From Labrenzia sp. DG1229 (GTDB lineage: Bacteria > Pseudomonadota > Alphaproteobacteria > Rhizobiales > Stappiaceae), in NCBI RefSeq assembly GCF_000521215.1, contig NZ_KI928919.1:575473-628472 (forward strand): a stretch of 53,000 nt of DNA. Direction: 5' to 3'. The stretch's first letter is position 1. Each line of letters starts with the position of its first letter. The notes under the pieces were generated by a model, which saw only the letters and a program-made list of their open reading frames with translations, searched no databases and was not told the origin of the DNA. The position numbers were made by a program, and so were the translations under genes. Below are positions 1-8,877 of the stretch, one piece after another.

Positions 1-200
1 GGTGACGGAATTGTCGCCTGTATTCCCCTCGGCGGCCTCGCCGCGGTTTTTTCGAGCAACGGATTGCGTTCAAGTTCGGATTCAACATAGGAAACAAGAT
101 CGAGATTGGACATCTGCAGAAGCTTGATCGCCTGCATCAGCTGCGGCGTCATCACCAGCGACTGGCTTTGCCGCATCTCCAGCTTTGTTGAAATGGCCAT
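1..200 (-). CDS. rpoN: RNA polymerase sigma-54 factor RpoN, N-terminal part
   Basis: Only the first 66 codons are in the window; the gene runs off the left edge. The translation opens MAISTKLEMRQSQSLVMTPQ, the glutamine- and leucine-rich region I of sigma-54, which contacts enhancer-binding activator ATPases and holds the closed complex. An in-frame TAG lies five codons upstream of the ATG at 200-198, and no other start fits between them. It sits directly downstream of lptB on the same strand, the usual alphaproteobacterial order. The family recognises -24/-12 promoters and serves nitrogen, carbon and motility genes; what it controls here cannot be told from the window. Confidence 0.9.
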   Translation of the reverse strand, partial: MAISTKLEMRQSQSLVMTPQLMQAIKLLQMSNLDLVSYVESELERNPLLEKTAARPPRGIQATIPS

Positions 201-289
201 CGAGTTCCCGGGCGTCTATCAGCTACTTGTGGTCTGTTTTTTGCTTATACCTTGCAGACCCGCACTATACCCTAGCTCGCCACCCGTCA

Positions 290-1045
290 TCAAAGCGTAA
301 ATTGCTCTCCCAGATAAAGCCTTCGCACGTCGGGATTCGTGACGATTTCCTGCGGTAGCCCTTCCGTGAGCACCTCGCCGGACGCGATGATATACGCCCT
401 GTCGATCAGACCTAGGGTCTCGCGCACATTGTGGTCGGTGATCAGCACGCCGATTCCGCGCTGCGTCAGGTGACGCACCAGTTGCTGAATATCACCAACC
501 GCGATCGGGTCGATGCCTGCAAAGGGTTCGTCGAGCAACATGAAGGACGGGCGGCTGGCCAGCGCCCGTGCGATTTCTACACGCCTGCGTTCTCCGCCGG
601 AAAGGGCAATACTCGGCGATTTGCGAAGATGCGTCAGGCCGAATTCAGCCAGAAGCGAATCAAGTTCTTCGCGGCGTTTCTGACGATTGGATTCGACCAC
701 TTCCAGAACCGCACGGATGTTTTCCTCAACCGTCAGGCCCCGGAAAATTGACGCTTCCTGCGGCAGATAACCGATCCCCAGACGCGCCCTCCGGTACATC
801 GGCATACGTGTGATGTTGAACCCTTCAAGCAGAATCTGGCCCTGATCAGGTCTGATCAGGCCCGTGATCATGTAAAATGTCGTGGTTTTGCCGGCGCCAT
901 TGGGGCCCAGCAAGCCGACGGCTTCACCCGGTTTTACCGACAAGCTGACATACTTGACAACCTGGCGGCGGCCGTAGGTCTTGCCTATCCCCTCAACCAC
1001 CAGCGCCTGTGACAGATCGTCTCCAGGCAAAGCAGGTTCCGGCAT
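290..1045 (-). CDS. lptB: LPS export ABC transporter ATP-binding protein LptB
   Basis: Cytoplasmic ATPase that powers extraction of lipopolysaccharide from the inner membrane through LptFG and across the Lpt bridge. The protein has Walker [10 protein letters not shown], the Q-loop in YLPQEASIF, the signature LSGGERRR, Walker [11 protein letters not shown] and the switch histidine in [25 protein letters not shown] is highly typical of LptB. The start is uncertain. The reading frame extends to a TTG at 1138, with further ATGs at 1102 and 1045; I chose 1045 because conserved sequence begins just after it, but no start has a well-spaced ribosome site. It lies downstream of lptA and upstream of rpoN in one transcription unit. 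Confidence 0.93.
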   Translation of the reverse strand: MPEPALPGDDLSQALVVEGIGKTYGRRQVVKYVSLSVKPGEAVGLLGPNGAGKTTTFYMITGLIRPDQGQILLEGFNITRMPMYRRARLGIGYLPQEASIFRGLTVEENIRAVLEVVESNRQKRREELDSLLAEFGLTHLRKSPSIALSGGERRRVEIARALASRPSFMLLDEPFAGIDPIAVGDIQQLVRHLTQRGIGVLITDHNVRETLGLIDRAYIIASGEVLTEGLPQEIVTNPDVRRLYLGEQFTL

Positions 1046-1168
1046 ACTTCCATGCAATCCATTGTAGTCTGAAGAGCTTCTCTTCACGTAACAAAAATCC
1101 ATCCAAAAATTGCCGGCACGGTTCAGGTCAATTTGCAACCAAATCCGTTATGCCCGCAGGGAAATAAC

Positions 1169-1738
1169 TCAGTTCTCTTCTACGCTGTTCGGCAAGATAC
1201 GAACCTTTACGCGTCCACCACCGCCGCCCGAACCGGATACCTTGCCATTGGCAGCCGTCAAATTCGCCTGACCGGTCTTCAAGTTGACGGTCAGCTTCTG
1301 GCCGACAACCACATTCGGCCCCTGACTGAGAACAACTTCACGGCCGGTCATCACCATGATTTCCTTGTTCATGTCAAAACTTGCCGCATCCCCTTTGGCA
1401 GTCTGGTCCTTGGAGGTCACGAAAACCCCTCCTTCGGCTTCCAGGCGAGAAATACGTTGCTGCACCGCCCCTTCGTCTTCCGAGGAATCCGACCCGGCAT
1501 AAAAAACTTTCAAGCGTTCGGTCTTAAGGCTGGTTTCGCCCTGGATCACGACAACATCACCGACAAATGTCGCTGTATTGTTGTTGTCTTCCACCCTGAG
1601 TTCACTCGCTTCAATCTCGATCGGTTCACCTTCGTTCGATCCGAAGCCCGCAAAAGAGTCCGAAAATGTCTGGGCGCCGGCAGTACCGGTCAGCAGAACC
1701 GCAACAGAGGCGATCGCGAAAAGCTTGGAAAATGTCAT
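1169..1738 (-). CDS. lptA: LPS transport periplasmic protein LptA
   Basis: Periplasmic bridge protein of the Lpt pathway, an OstA-like beta-jellyroll that passes LPS from LptC to LptD. The 189-residue product starts with a signal peptide ending near GTAGAQ. The OstA domain follows, with the typical pattern IEIEASELRVEDNNNTATFV and repeated strands up to VVGQKLTVNLKTG. The C-terminus holds a run of five glycines (GSGGGGGRVKVR), probably a flexible tail. The ATG at 1738 is preceded by GGAAGGAC, placed inside the end of lptC, which ends only 3 bases upstream, suggesting translational coupling. Neighbours lptC and lptB confirm the role. Confidence 0.9.
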   Translation of the reverse strand: MTFSKLFAIASVAVLLTGTAGAQTFSDSFAGFGSNEGEPIEIEASELRVEDNNNTATFVGDVVVIQGETSLKTERLKVFYAGSDSSEDEGAVQQRISRLEAEGGVFVTSKDQTAKGDAASFDMNKEIMVMTGREVVLSQGPNVVVGQKLTVNLKTGQANLTAANGKVSGSGGGGGRVKVRILPNSVEEN

Positions 1739-1741
1739 CTG

Positions 1742-2392
1742 CTACTGTCCTTCCGATGCCGGTTGAATGGTCATCTTGATACCATCCGAAAACCGGACGA
1801 GACCTTTAGCCTTATCATATGAAAGTTTACCAGACTGAACACGCCCTTGTTCCGACCGGATTGAAACCGGTTCTGACGTGCGCATCGCGCCATCCTTCAG
1901 ATCGATATCGACTTCGGACATATCCACCGTATATCCTTCACTCCATTCGATCTGGATACCTTCAAAAAGACGCAAGGTCTCTGCCGCATTGTTATAAGTG
2001 CCTTTAAGCGCAATGATTTCAGCGCTCTCGTCCTCGTCGAGCACGATATCAGCGCGAATCGTCTCAAGATCGATGATACGCGGATCACTCAGCCTCTGGA
2101 TCGCGCGGCGCGCGGTCACCTTGTAGGAACGCTCGCCGTCGTGACCGGACAATTCCGGATGATCCATAACGAGCCCGTCACTGGTCAGCATCATGTTCGC
2201 CGCACCAAAACCGCTCAATATGTTGAACAGGACAACCAGCCCGACCATGACGGCCAGGATCAGCAGGCCGATACCGGGAAACAGCCAGCGTAAAACGCGC
2301 ACCATAATACTGTGCCTGCGGGCGGCCCGCTGTGCACGGCTGAACTGGTGCTTCGGAACCGTTTGCCCCGTGTCTTCGTTGATGACTGTCAA
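1742..2392 (-). CDS. lptC: LPS export protein LptC
   Basis: Inner-membrane bitopic protein that takes LPS from LptB2FG and hands it to LptA. A basic N-terminus (QRAARRH) is followed by one membrane helix (LFPGIGLLILAVMVGLVVLF) and a periplasmic LptC/YrbK jellyroll containing SYKVTARRAIQ and ALKGTYNNAAETLRLFEGIQ. No ATG is available near the N-terminus. Two TTG codons, at 2404 and 2392, are possible starts. The one at 2392 has GGAG six bases upstream and is preferred. The gene overlaps nothing and ends 3 bases before lptA. Confidence 0.88.
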   Translation of the reverse strand: MTVINEDTGQTVPKHQFSRAQRAARRHSIMVRVLRWLFPGIGLLILAVMVGLVVLFNILSGFGAANMMLTSDGLVMDHPELSGHDGERSYKVTARRAIQRLSDPRIIDLETIRADIVLDEDESAEIIALKGTYNNAAETLRLFEGIQIEWSEGYTVDMSEVDIDLKDGAMRTSEPVSIRSEQGRVQSGKLSYDKAKGLVRFSDGIKMTIQPASEGQ

Positions 2393-2445
2393 TGGTGTCT
2401 CCAAAAGAGCGACGCCGCCTGAGCGCCAGTAACCACTCGCCTTGG

Positions 2446-3066
2446 TCAGGAATGAGCGAAAATGTCGTTTTCGTCCCAGCCCTTGAGATCGAGTTCGGCA
2501 CGAACCGGCAAAAATTCAAAGCAAGCCTTTGCAATGTGCCCGCGTTCTTCCCGTTCGAGCATGAATTCCAGCTTTTCCCTCAATGCATGCAAATACAAAA
2601 CATCCGATGCGGCGTAGGCGAGTTGCGCGTCCGACAGGTTTTCCGCCGCCCAGTCCGAACTTTGCTGCTGTTTAGACAGTTCAACGCCCAGCAATTCGCG
2701 AGTGATATCTTTCAGGCCGTGCCTATCGGTATAAGTGCGCACCAGTTTGGACGCGATCTTTGTGCACCAGACAGGTGTGACCTCGATGCCTAAATAGTGC
2801 CGCAACACGGCAACATCAAACCTGGCAAAGTGAAAAATCTTGGGCTTCGTCACGTCGGTAAACAGCCTGGCAAGGTTCGGCGCCTCAGTCTGACCGCGGG
2901 CGATCTGCACGACATCCGCGGTTCCGTCCCCTGAGGAAAGCTGGACGACACAAAGCCGATCTCTGTGCGGATTGAGGCCCAGGGTTTCCGAATCGACCGC
3001 AACCGCCTCCGCCGCCTCATAGGCCTTCAGATCCGGAAGGTCCCCCTTGTGGTACCGGATGGTCAT
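2446..3066 (-). CDS. Ribonuclease D-like 3'-5' exonuclease (short form)
   Basis: A DEDD-family 3'-5' exoribonuclease of 206 residues, corresponding to the catalytic domain of RNase D without the HRDC domains found in the E. coli enzyme. The acidic metal ligands are visible: D25 and E27 in DSETLGL, D84 in HFARFDVAV, and the Exo III motif YAASDVLYL. The family trims 3' ends of tRNA and other RNAs. The short version is common in alphaproteobacteria, next to lptC. The ATG at 3066 has AGGAGA nine bases upstream. It probably heads the lpt transcription unit: 53 bases separate it from the lptC start, and 139 bases from the cytochrome gene upstream. Confidence 0.88.
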   Translation of the reverse strand: MTIRYHKGDLPDLKAYEAAEAVAVDSETLGLNPHRDRLCVVQLSSGDGTADVVQIARGQTEAPNLARLFTDVTKPKIFHFARFDVAVLRHYLGIEVTPVWCTKIASKLVRTYTDRHGLKDITRELLGVELSKQQQSSDWAAENLSDAQLAYAASDVLYLHALREKLEFMLEREERGHIAKACFEFLPVRAELDLKGWDENDIFAHS

Positions 3067-3205
3067 GTCGAACTGTCTCCTGTTGCCGTGCCGTTGCAGC
3101 TTGTTTATCAGCTATGTTTGACCGTCAGGTAAAACATGCTGCCCCATGTGGCAAGCAGATTGCTGAAGTCAACCGCTGAAGACGCGGCGTAATTGGCGAC
3201 GGAAA

Positions 3206-3664
3206 CTATTTTTTTATGCGGAATGCCTCGTGACAGGCTTTGCAGGTCCCCGCCATCTTCCCAAAGGCGGCCGCAACGACTTTTTGATCCGCGCCTTGTT
3301 CTGCAAGTCCCTTCAGGGACTGCGCCGATGTTCGCAGACTGTCAGCATACCCGGAGAACTGCGACCATTCATTCCAGATTGACGGGCTGGCTTCCGATGG
3401 CGCGTTCAGACTGTCTTCGGGAAACAGCTTGATCATCGTGTCACCGGCATGAGCAGCTATCGCCTGACCCGCACGCGCAATCTCAACGCCGTCATAGGCC
3501 GCGTTGCCTTTCAGCATCTGGCCGACAAGCTTGACGTTACGGCTGATTTCCGTCATCGCATCCATGCGTTCCTTGACGATCCCCGTGGCTCCGCCATGTG
3601 CCCAGGCAGCTCCAAGGCCAGAAATGCCGGCCGCGATCGTCCATAAAAGATGACTGGGTTTCAT
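3206..3664 (-). CDS. Cytochrome c' / c-556 family protein
   Basis: Periplasmic mono-haem cytochrome of the class II four-helix family. The 152-residue product has a signal peptide ending near AAWAHG and the haem site C141-K-A-C144-H145 near its C-terminus, as in cytochromes c' and c-556. A methionine in the first helix (M34 in VKERMDAM) suggests a six-coordinate c-556-type haem rather than a five-coordinate c'. The reading frame starts at a TTG (3682), but the ATG at 3664 has AAGGGAAG at good spacing and is preferred. It is the last gene of the copA-cueR-cytochrome group. Its electron partner is not evident, and a role in copper stress is inferred only from position. Confidence 0.85.
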   Translation of the reverse strand: MKPSHLLWTIAAGISGLGAAWAHGGATGIVKERMDAMTEISRNVKLVGQMLKGNAAYDGVEIARAGQAIAAHAGDTMIKLFPEDSLNAPSEASPSIWNEWSQFSGYADSLRTSAQSLKGLAEQGADQKVVAAAFGKMAGTCKACHEAFRIKK

Positions 3665-3678
3665 CAAGGTCTTCCCTT

Positions 3679-4110
3679 TCAATAGATACCGTTCGCCTGT
3701 TGAAGCGTACGCACATAGGCCACGATCTTGCGCACATCATCCTGGCTTACACCCGTAACAGGCGGCATGTCGCCGAACGGCCAGTGGTGTGACCGGACAC
3801 CTTGTGCAGCTGCCAGGAAAAAGGCTGCATCGCCGTGATGCCCCGGTTCATAGATCTTGTGGACCAGAGGCGGCCCCAGGCCTTCGCGGCCATCAGCAAG
3901 ATTTCCGTGACAGGCAGCGCAATTCGCCCGGAAGACAGACTTTCCCTCCAAGGCAACCGGCAACAGCTCCGGTTCTGTCACCTGAACAAGCGAGGCACCT
4001 GTTTCGGCTGGCCGCGCGTCTTCAACTGATTGCGAGCGCCAGGTGACAGCTCCTGCCAGGAATGCGGCAAGCAGCACAGCAACAGCCACTCCGGATCCGA
4101 TCCGTTTCAT
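3679..4110 (-). CDS. Class I c-type cytochrome
   Basis: A 143-residue secreted or membrane-anchored cytochrome c. The N-terminal hydrophobic stretch (VAVAVLLAAFLAGAVTW) is a signal peptide or anchor. The haem-binding motif is C64-A-A-C67-H68, and a likely axial methionine is M115 in GDMPP, matching small class I cytochromes with the MPP motif. It starts 15 bases after cueR and ends 14 bases before the cytochrome c' start, so the genes look co-transcribed from the copA promoter. Similar cytochromes appear next to copper-resistance genes in other proteobacteria; a function in electron transfer or copper handling is inference. Confidence 0.85.
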   Translation of the reverse strand: MKRIGSGVAVAVLLAAFLAGAVTWRSQSVEDARPAETGASLVQVTEPELLPVALEGKSVFRANCAACHGNLADGREGLGPPLVHKIYEPGHHGDAAFFLAAAQGVRSHHWPFGDMPPVTGVSQDDVRKIVAYVRTLQQANGIY

Positions 4111-4125
4111 GTTCTCGCGCCTCCG

Positions 4126-4530
4126 TCAGTCCTGATCAAGATCACTCTTGCCCGCAAGATCATCAATGATCGGGCAGTCCGGTCGGTCGTCGCCGTGACA
4201 AGCCTCCGCAAGCGTTTCAAGAACGCGCTTGAGCGATTTCAGTTCGCTTATTTTTCGATCCACTTCCTGGATCTTGGCGCGCGTCAGGGCTTTTACGTCC
4301 GCGCTTGCCCGGTTGCGATCCTCATAGAGCGACAGAAGATCCCTGCATTCCTCAATCGAAAACCCGAGCCCACGGGCTCGTTGAAGAAATTTCAGTCTTT
4401 GGACATCGACTTCCGAAAAATCCCGGTATCCATTGCCGCTGCGTGTCGGTTCGATCAGGCCGATCTCCTCGTAGTAGCGAATGGTCTTGACCGGCAGGTG
4501 GCTCAATTCAGATGCTGTTCCGATATTCAT
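4126..4530 (-). CDS. cueR: CueR-type MerR-family copper-responsive regulator
   Basis: Transcription activator for copper export. The N-terminal winged helix-turn-helix (MNIGTASELSHLPVKTIRYY) is followed by the dimerisation coiled coil and a C-terminal metal loop with C111 and C119 in CHGDDRPDCP. This two-cysteine pattern is that of Cu(I)/Ag(I)-sensing CueR, distinct from ZntR or MerR. A serine in the RASADV segment fits the monovalent-metal subgroup. The ATG at 4530 has GAGGA eight bases upstream and lies 10 bases after the copA stop. It is expected to act on the operator at 6934-6964 and so to control its own operon. Confidence 0.92.
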   Translation of the reverse strand: MNIGTASELSHLPVKTIRYYEEIGLIEPTRSGNGYRDFSEVDVQRLKFLQRARGLGFSIEECRDLLSLYEDRNRASADVKALTRAKIQEVDRKISELKSLKRVLETLAEACHGDDRPDCPIIDDLAGKSDLDQD

Positions 4531-4540
4531 CCGGGTGTCC

Positions 4541-6898
4541 TCACAGTTTGAGGGTGCGCAAGCGCAACGCATTGCTGATCACGGAGACTGAAGACAAACT
4601 CATGGCAACCGCTGCCAGCATGGGCGATAGCAGAACTCCGAAAACCGGATAGAGCACGCCTGCAGCGATGGGAACTCCAACGGTATTGTAGGCGAAGGCG
4701 AAGAAGAGGTTCTGCCGGATGTTCCTCACGGTCTCACGGGCAAGGGTCCGCGCGCGCAAGATCCCTTCAAGATCCCCCTTGAGCAATGTCAGACCGGCGC
4801 TTTCGACCGCAACGTCTGCGCCTGTGCCCATTGCCAGTCCAACGTCGGCGGCTGCAAGCGCAGGGGCGTCGTTGACGCCATCTCCCGCCATTGCGACTGT
4901 GTGGCCGCTGGCTTTCAAGTCTTCGACAAGCTTCTGCTTTCCTTCCGGCAAAACGCCGGCATGGACCTCGTCAATTCCCAAAACGGCAGCGACGGCTGCG
5001 GCTGTCTGCGGTGCATCACCGGTCGCCATCACGATTTTCACGCCATCATTGTGAAGCGCAGCGATAGCCGCCTTGGCATTCGGCTTTACCGGATCGGAGA
5101 CAGCAATCAGGCCTTGAAGAAAGGCTTGCCCCCCCAAATCCTGAACCAGGAACATGACGGTCCTGCCCAGTTCGGAAAGCTCCTCAGCACGTTCGTCCAG
5201 TCCGCCGAGATCAACACCGGTCTCCCTTGCAAAACCGGCATTTCCCAGGAAAACACAGCTGGTGCCGATTTCTGCGGTCACGCCCTTGCCGGTCACCGCT
5301 TCAAAATTGTTAGCCACCGGAATGTCGAGCTGTCGTTCTCCAGCTGCATCGAGAATGGCTTCGGCCAGGGGGTGTTCGGATCCTTTTTCGAGCGCTGCGG
5401 CCAGTTCCAGAACATGATTTTCCGTGACACCGGCATTGGGAAGAATATCGCTTACGACCGGACGACCTTCCGTAAGCGTCCCGGTCTTGTCGACAACAAT
5501 CATATCGACCTCGGCAAGACGTTCCAGGCTTTCGGCGGTCTTGACGAGGACGCCCGCCTGCGCACCCCTTCCTGTTGCGGTCATGATCGACATGGGCGTT
5601 GCCAGTCCGAGCGCACAGGGACAGGCGATGATGAGGACGGAGACCGCAGCAATTACGGCATGCACCAGTGACGGGCTTGGTCCGAATACAAGCCAGGCAC
5701 AGAACGCCAGCACTGCGACACCGACGACAGTCGGCACGAAATAGCCCGCCACGCGGTCAGCAAGACCCTGGATGGGTGCGCGGGACCGCTGTGCTGAAGC
5801 CACCATGTCGACGATCTTGGCGAGCATCGTGTCTTCGCCGACCAGCTGCGCTTCCATGACGAGGGTACCGGTCTTGTTGAGTGTACCGCCCGTGACCTTG
5901 TCGCCGGGTTCCTTTGCGACCGGAACCGGTTCACCTGTAACCAGACTCTCGTCGACCGATGATCCACCCTCCAGAACAACTCCATCGACCGGAACCGCTT
6001 CACCGGGCCGGACACGCAGCCTGTCGCCGGCCACGATGTTTTCAAGCGGCGCGTCATATTCGTCGCCATCAGCAACAATCCGCCGCGCGGTCTTCGGGGT
6101 AAGATCAAGCAACGCGCGAATGGCATCGCCCGTGCGTTCCCTTGCATTCAATTCCAGAACCTGACCGACGAAAACCAGCGCCACAATCACCACAGCCGCC
6201 TCGAAATAGACCGGCATATGTCCGCCTGCACCCTTGAGGGTGTCTGGAAAAAGGAACGGCATGAAAGCGGCTATCATGGAATAAAGATAGGCGGCGCCGA
6301 CGCCGATCATGATCAGGGTCCACATGTTGAAGTGACGTGTGACGAGCGAAGTCCAGCCGCGCTGAAAGAACGGCAGGGCCGCCCAAAGTACGACGGGTGT
6401 GGCAAGAAACGCCTCGAGATAGATTGCAAAGCCTTCCCCGATCCAGTCGCGTACCGGCACGCCGACCATGGGTCCCATGGTCAGGACAAGAAGGGGGATG
6501 GCAGCCAACGCGCTGACCCAGAGACGACGGGTGAAATCGATGAGTTCGTGATTGGGTTCGTCGGAGACACCGCTCATCGGTTCGAGCGCCATGCCGCAGA
6601 TCGGGCATGTGCCCGGACCCTCCTGCACGATTTCCGGGTCCATCGGGCATGTAAAAAGAGCACCTGTCGCGGATCTTTCGGCTTCCAGCTCCTTCTTTTT
6701 CAGATTGTTGCCTGACAGGTAGAAGAAAGGGTCTGTCTCGAACTTGTCGTGACATTTCGGATTGCAGAAGTGGTAGTCTTCACCCTTGTAACGAAGTGTC
6801 GGCTTGCCCTTGCCGAGCGCAACAGTCATGCCGCAGACCGGGTCGGTGGCCTCGCGGTTTTCCTCTGTTGGTGCAATTGAGGCAACGGTTTCCTGCAT
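4541..6898 (-). CDS. copA: Copper-translocating P1B-type ATPase CopA
   Basis: Inner-membrane pump exporting Cu(I) (or Ag(I)) to the periplasm with ATP. Of its 785 residues, the N-terminus has a YHS domain (DPVCGM at 19-24, C45 and C49) and then a heavy-metal-binding domain around residues 83-108 with [10 protein letters not shown] and TCPICGM, in place of classical CxxC ferredoxin-like domains. The ATPase core has the membrane CPC at 426-428, TGEP at 321-324, the phosphorylation motif DKTGT at 470-474, the HP dipeptide at 509-510 and GDGVNDAP in the hinge. [14 protein letters not shown] at the end is typical of Cu(I) pumps. It leads the operon with cueR and two cytochromes. Confidence 0.95.
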   Translation of the reverse strand: MQETVASIAPTEENREATDPVCGMTVALGKGKPTLRYKGEDYHFCNPKCHDKFETDPFFYLSGNNLKKKELEAERSATGALFTCPMDPEIVQEGPGTCPICGMALEPMSGVSDEPNHELIDFTRRLWVSALAAIPLLVLTMGPMVGVPVRDWIGEGFAIYLEAFLATPVVLWAALPFFQRGWTSLVTRHFNMWTLIMIGVGAAYLYSMIAAFMPFLFPDTLKGAGGHMPVYFEAAVVIVALVFVGQVLELNARERTGDAIRALLDLTPKTARRIVADGDEYDAPLENIVAGDRLRVRPGEAVPVDGVVLEGGSSVDESLVTGEPVPVAKEPGDKVTGGTLNKTGTLVMEAQLVGEDTMLAKIVDMVASAQRSRAPIQGLADRVAGYFVPTVVGVAVLAFCAWLVFGPSPSLVHAVIAAVSVLIIACPCALGLATPMSIMTATGRGAQAGVLVKTAESLERLAEVDMIVVDKTGTLTEGRPVVSDILPNAGVTENHVLELAAALEKGSEHPLAEAILDAAGERQLDIPVANNFEAVTGKGVTAEIGTSCVFLGNAGFARETGVDLGGLDERAEELSELGRTVMFLVQDLGGQAFLQGLIAVSDPVKPNAKAAIAALHNDGVKIVMATGDAPQTAAAVAAVLGIDEVHAGVLPEGKQKLVEDLKASGHTVAMAGDGVNDAPALAAADVGLAMGTGADVAVESAGLTLLKGDLEGILRARTLARETVRNIRQNLFFAFAYNTVGVPIAAGVLYPVFGVLLSPMLAAVAMSLSSVSVISNALRLRTLKL

Positions 6899-6933
6899 GA
6901 TCTGGATACTCTTTCCAAGTTGACTGCAGGTGT

Positions 6934-6964
6934 CAGTTAGGGCTTCCAGTCACTGGAAGGTCAA
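6934..6964 (-). promoter_or_regulatory. CueR-regulated promoter of copA
   Basis: On the minus strand, a -35 box TTGACC overlaps the left arm of the dyad CTTCCAGTGACTGGAAG, followed by a -10-like TAACTG after a 19-base spacer. An overlong 19-base spacer with a dyad between -35 and -10 is the hallmark of MerR-family promoters, and the TTCCAG/CTGGAA arms match known CueR sites. It lies 36 bases before the copA start codon. The dyad and spacing are seen directly; binding by the CueR encoded downstream is inferred. Confidence 0.85.
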
Positions 6965-7026
6965 TCTTAAAAATCACATTTGCCTGTTTGATCCGGGTGC
7001 GTTTGCAAAAACTGCGCTTTGGGTTT

Positions 7027-7683
7027 TCACTCTGCCTTGCTTTTCAGGCTCGCCATCAGATTGTGAAACTTTTCGCCCTGAACCGCGACATGGTTGCGCA
7101 GAGCATTGGCGGATTCCTCCGGCTTGCCGGTGGCCAATGCATCGACGATAGCCTCGTGCTCGGCCATGGATTGGGCCATCCGGCCGCGGAACTTCAATTG
7201 CTGTCGCCGGAACGGTTTCAAACGTTTGTGCAGTTTGGCCGTTTCCTGTTCCAGGAAACGGTTACCCGACTGCCTGTAAATGGTTTTGTGAAAACGTTCA
7301 TTCTCGGTGTAGTAGCCGTCCGTGTCCTTGGCATCGACCGCTTTCTGGCACTTTGCATTCGCATCACGAAGATCGTCCAGTGCCTCTTCCGATATCCGCA
7401 TCGCAGCCAGGCGTCCACACACGGCTTCAAGTTCTGCCATGACCTCGAACATTTCCATCAACTCGATCGGTCCGGGCTGGCGAACGAATGCGCCCCGTCG
7501 GGGCACCAGTTCGACCAGGCCGGATAGCGCGAGCCTTTGAAATGCTTCACGCAACGGGGTGCGGGAGACACCAAACTGCTCGGCGAGCCTAACTTCATCA
7601 AGGCGATCCCCATCCTGGAAAGAGCCGCTGAATATATGCTCTTCCAGCGCTTCAGCTATGTTGTCGGCGCGGCGTTGTTCCAT
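7027..7683 (-). CDS. GntR-family (FCD domain) regulator of the malonate operon
   Basis: A 218-residue regulator, with a GntR winged helix at the N-terminus (recognition region RLAEQFGVSRTPLREAFQRL) and an all-helical FCD ligand-binding domain from about residue 75. The frame begins at a TTG (7740), but the ATG at 7683 (MEQRRADNIAEAL) is preferred because the TTG lies inside the operator. It is divergent from the TRAP/malonate genes and, by analogy with MatR of rhizobia, probably represses them until malonate or a derivative binds. The FCD domain carries histidines (FHKTIYR, MAEHEAI) of the kind that bind metal and carboxylate ligands. The ligand is inferred from the neighbours only. Confidence 0.85.
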   Translation of the reverse strand: MEQRRADNIAEALEEHIFSGSFQDGDRLDEVRLAEQFGVSRTPLREAFQRLALSGLVELVPRRGAFVRQPGPIELMEMFEVMAELEAVCGRLAAMRISEEALDDLRDANAKCQKAVDAKDTDGYYTENERFHKTIYRQSGNRFLEQETAKLHKRLKPFRRQQLKFRGRMAQSMAEHEAIVDALATGKPEESANALRNHVAVQGEKFHNLMASLKSKAE

Positions 7684-7730
7684 GACATTTCTTGTAATTC
7701 GATCCCTTCTGAAACGCAAATTCGAATTTT

Positions 7731-7775
7731 TTGTATACAAGAATGTTGACTAAAAATACAAACCGATCGTAGATT
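7731..7775 (+). promoter_or_regulatory. GntR operator and promoter of the malonate operon
   Basis: The perfect palindrome TTGTATACAA at 7731-7740 matches the short dyads bound by FadR/FCD-type GntR regulators. Immediately beside it are a -35-like TTGACT at 7746-7751 and a -10-like TAGATT at 7770-7775 (18-base spacer), pointing to the TRAP genes. The site sits between the two divergent genes, so binding could control both. The palindrome is seen; the assignment of the regulator is inference. Confidence 0.65.
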
Positions 7776-7826
7776 GGCAACATCCACCCGGGTAAGCCCC
7801 CCGGGCGGACACTTCGGGAGGAAATT

Positions 7827-8813
7827 ATGAAAACTTTTATGAAAGGTGCGGTGGCAGCCCTTGCCATCATGAGTTCTGCATCGATTGTCAACGCGACAGA
7901 ACTGCGATTGTCGCACCAATGGTCAAACAAGGATGTTCGCCACCAGGTGGCTCAGATCGTTGCCGATGAAGTTGCAGCGGCGGATGTCGACCTGAACATC
8001 AAGATCTTCGGATCGAAATCGCTGTTCAAACCCCGTGAGCAGTACAAGCCGCTCAGCCGTGGTCAGCTCGACATGACCGTGTTCCCGCTGAGCTACGCCG
8101 GTGGCCAGCAGCCAGCATACAACCTCACCCTGATGCCGGGCCTGGTGAAAAACCACGATCACGCAGCCCGCCTCAGCGACTCGCCGTTCATGGACGCCCT
8201 TGAGGCAAAAATGGCGGAAGACGACGTGATGGTCCTCGTCCACGGCTATCTCGCCGGCGGCTTTGCCGGAACGGACAAATGCATCACAAGCCCTGATGAC
8301 GTCAAAGGCCTGCAGACCCGCGCGGCCGGCAAGTCTTTCGAACAGATGCTCGCCGGGGCAGGTGCGTCCATCGCCTCGATGGCCTCGTCCGAAATATACA
8401 ACGCCATGCAAACCGGCGTTCTGCAGGCGGCCAACACCTCGTCCTCGTCCTTCGTTTCCTATCGGATCTACGAACAGGTGAAGTGTTACACACCTGCTGG
8501 CGACGTCGCGCTCTGGTTCATGTATCAGCCGCTGCTGATGAACAAGTCGAGCTTTGAAGGGCTGAACGAAGCCCAGCAGCAAGCGCTACTGGCAGGAGCC
8601 GAGAAGGCCGAGGCGTTCTATCTGGAAGAAGCGAAGAAACAGGACGCCGCCTCGGTTCAGGTCTTTGAGGAAGCCGGGGTTGATATCGCCGAGATGAGCC
8701 CGGAGGACTTCGAAGCCTGGCGCAAGCTGGCTATGGAGACTTCCTACAAGAAATTCGTCGAGGAAGTGCCGGGCGGACAGGATCTGCTCGACAAGGCTCT
8801 GGCTGTCGAATAA
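7827..8813 (+). CDS. TRAP transporter substrate-binding protein (malonate, MatP-like)
   Basis: Periplasmic DctP-family solute receptor, 328 residues, with a signal peptide ending at SIVNATE. Typical DctP features include a ligand-binding arginine region (LQTRAAGKSFEQMLAGAG) and the following segment on use of the protein as a carboxylate clamp. The ATG has GGAGGAAATT immediately upstream. The genes downstream encode the two TRAP membrane subunits and then malonyl-CoA decarboxylase and synthetase, so malonate is the likely substrate, as for MatPQM of Sinorhizobium. A perfect hairpin with a T-rich tail follows, which should leave this subunit in excess over the membrane parts. Confidence 0.88.
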   Translation: MKTFMKGAVAALAIMSSASIVNATELRLSHQWSNKDVRHQVAQIVADEVAAADVDLNIKIFGSKSLFKPREQYKPLSRGQLDMTVFPLSYAGGQQPAYNLTLMPGLVKNHDHAARLSDSPFMDALEAKMAEDDVMVLVHGYLAGGFAGTDKCITSPDDVKGLQTRAAGKSFEQMLAGAGASIASMASSEIYNAMQTGVLQAANTSSSSFVSYRIYEQVKCYTPAGDVALWFMYQPLLMNKSSFEGLNEAQQQALLAGAEKAEAFYLEEAKKQDAASVQVFEEAGVDIAEMSPEDFEAWRKLAMETSYKKFVEEVPGGQDLLDKALAVE

Positions 8814-8820
8814 CGGCATC

Positions 8821-8851
8821 GCGGGCGGCCCAGGCCGCCCGCCTTTTCTTT
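8821..8851 (+). terminator. Hairpin with T-rich tail between matP and the TRAP membrane genes
   Basis: A perfect 10-base stem (GCGGGCGGCC, two-base loop, GGCCGCCCGC at 8821-8842) followed by CTTTTCTTT. It is a strong intrinsic-terminator shape inside the operon, seven bases after the binding-protein stop. Partial termination or 3'-end protection here would raise the amount of binding protein relative to the permease. Confidence 0.8.
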
Positions 8852-8877
8852 CAATCCCGGATCTGGGGGAGTCGGTT

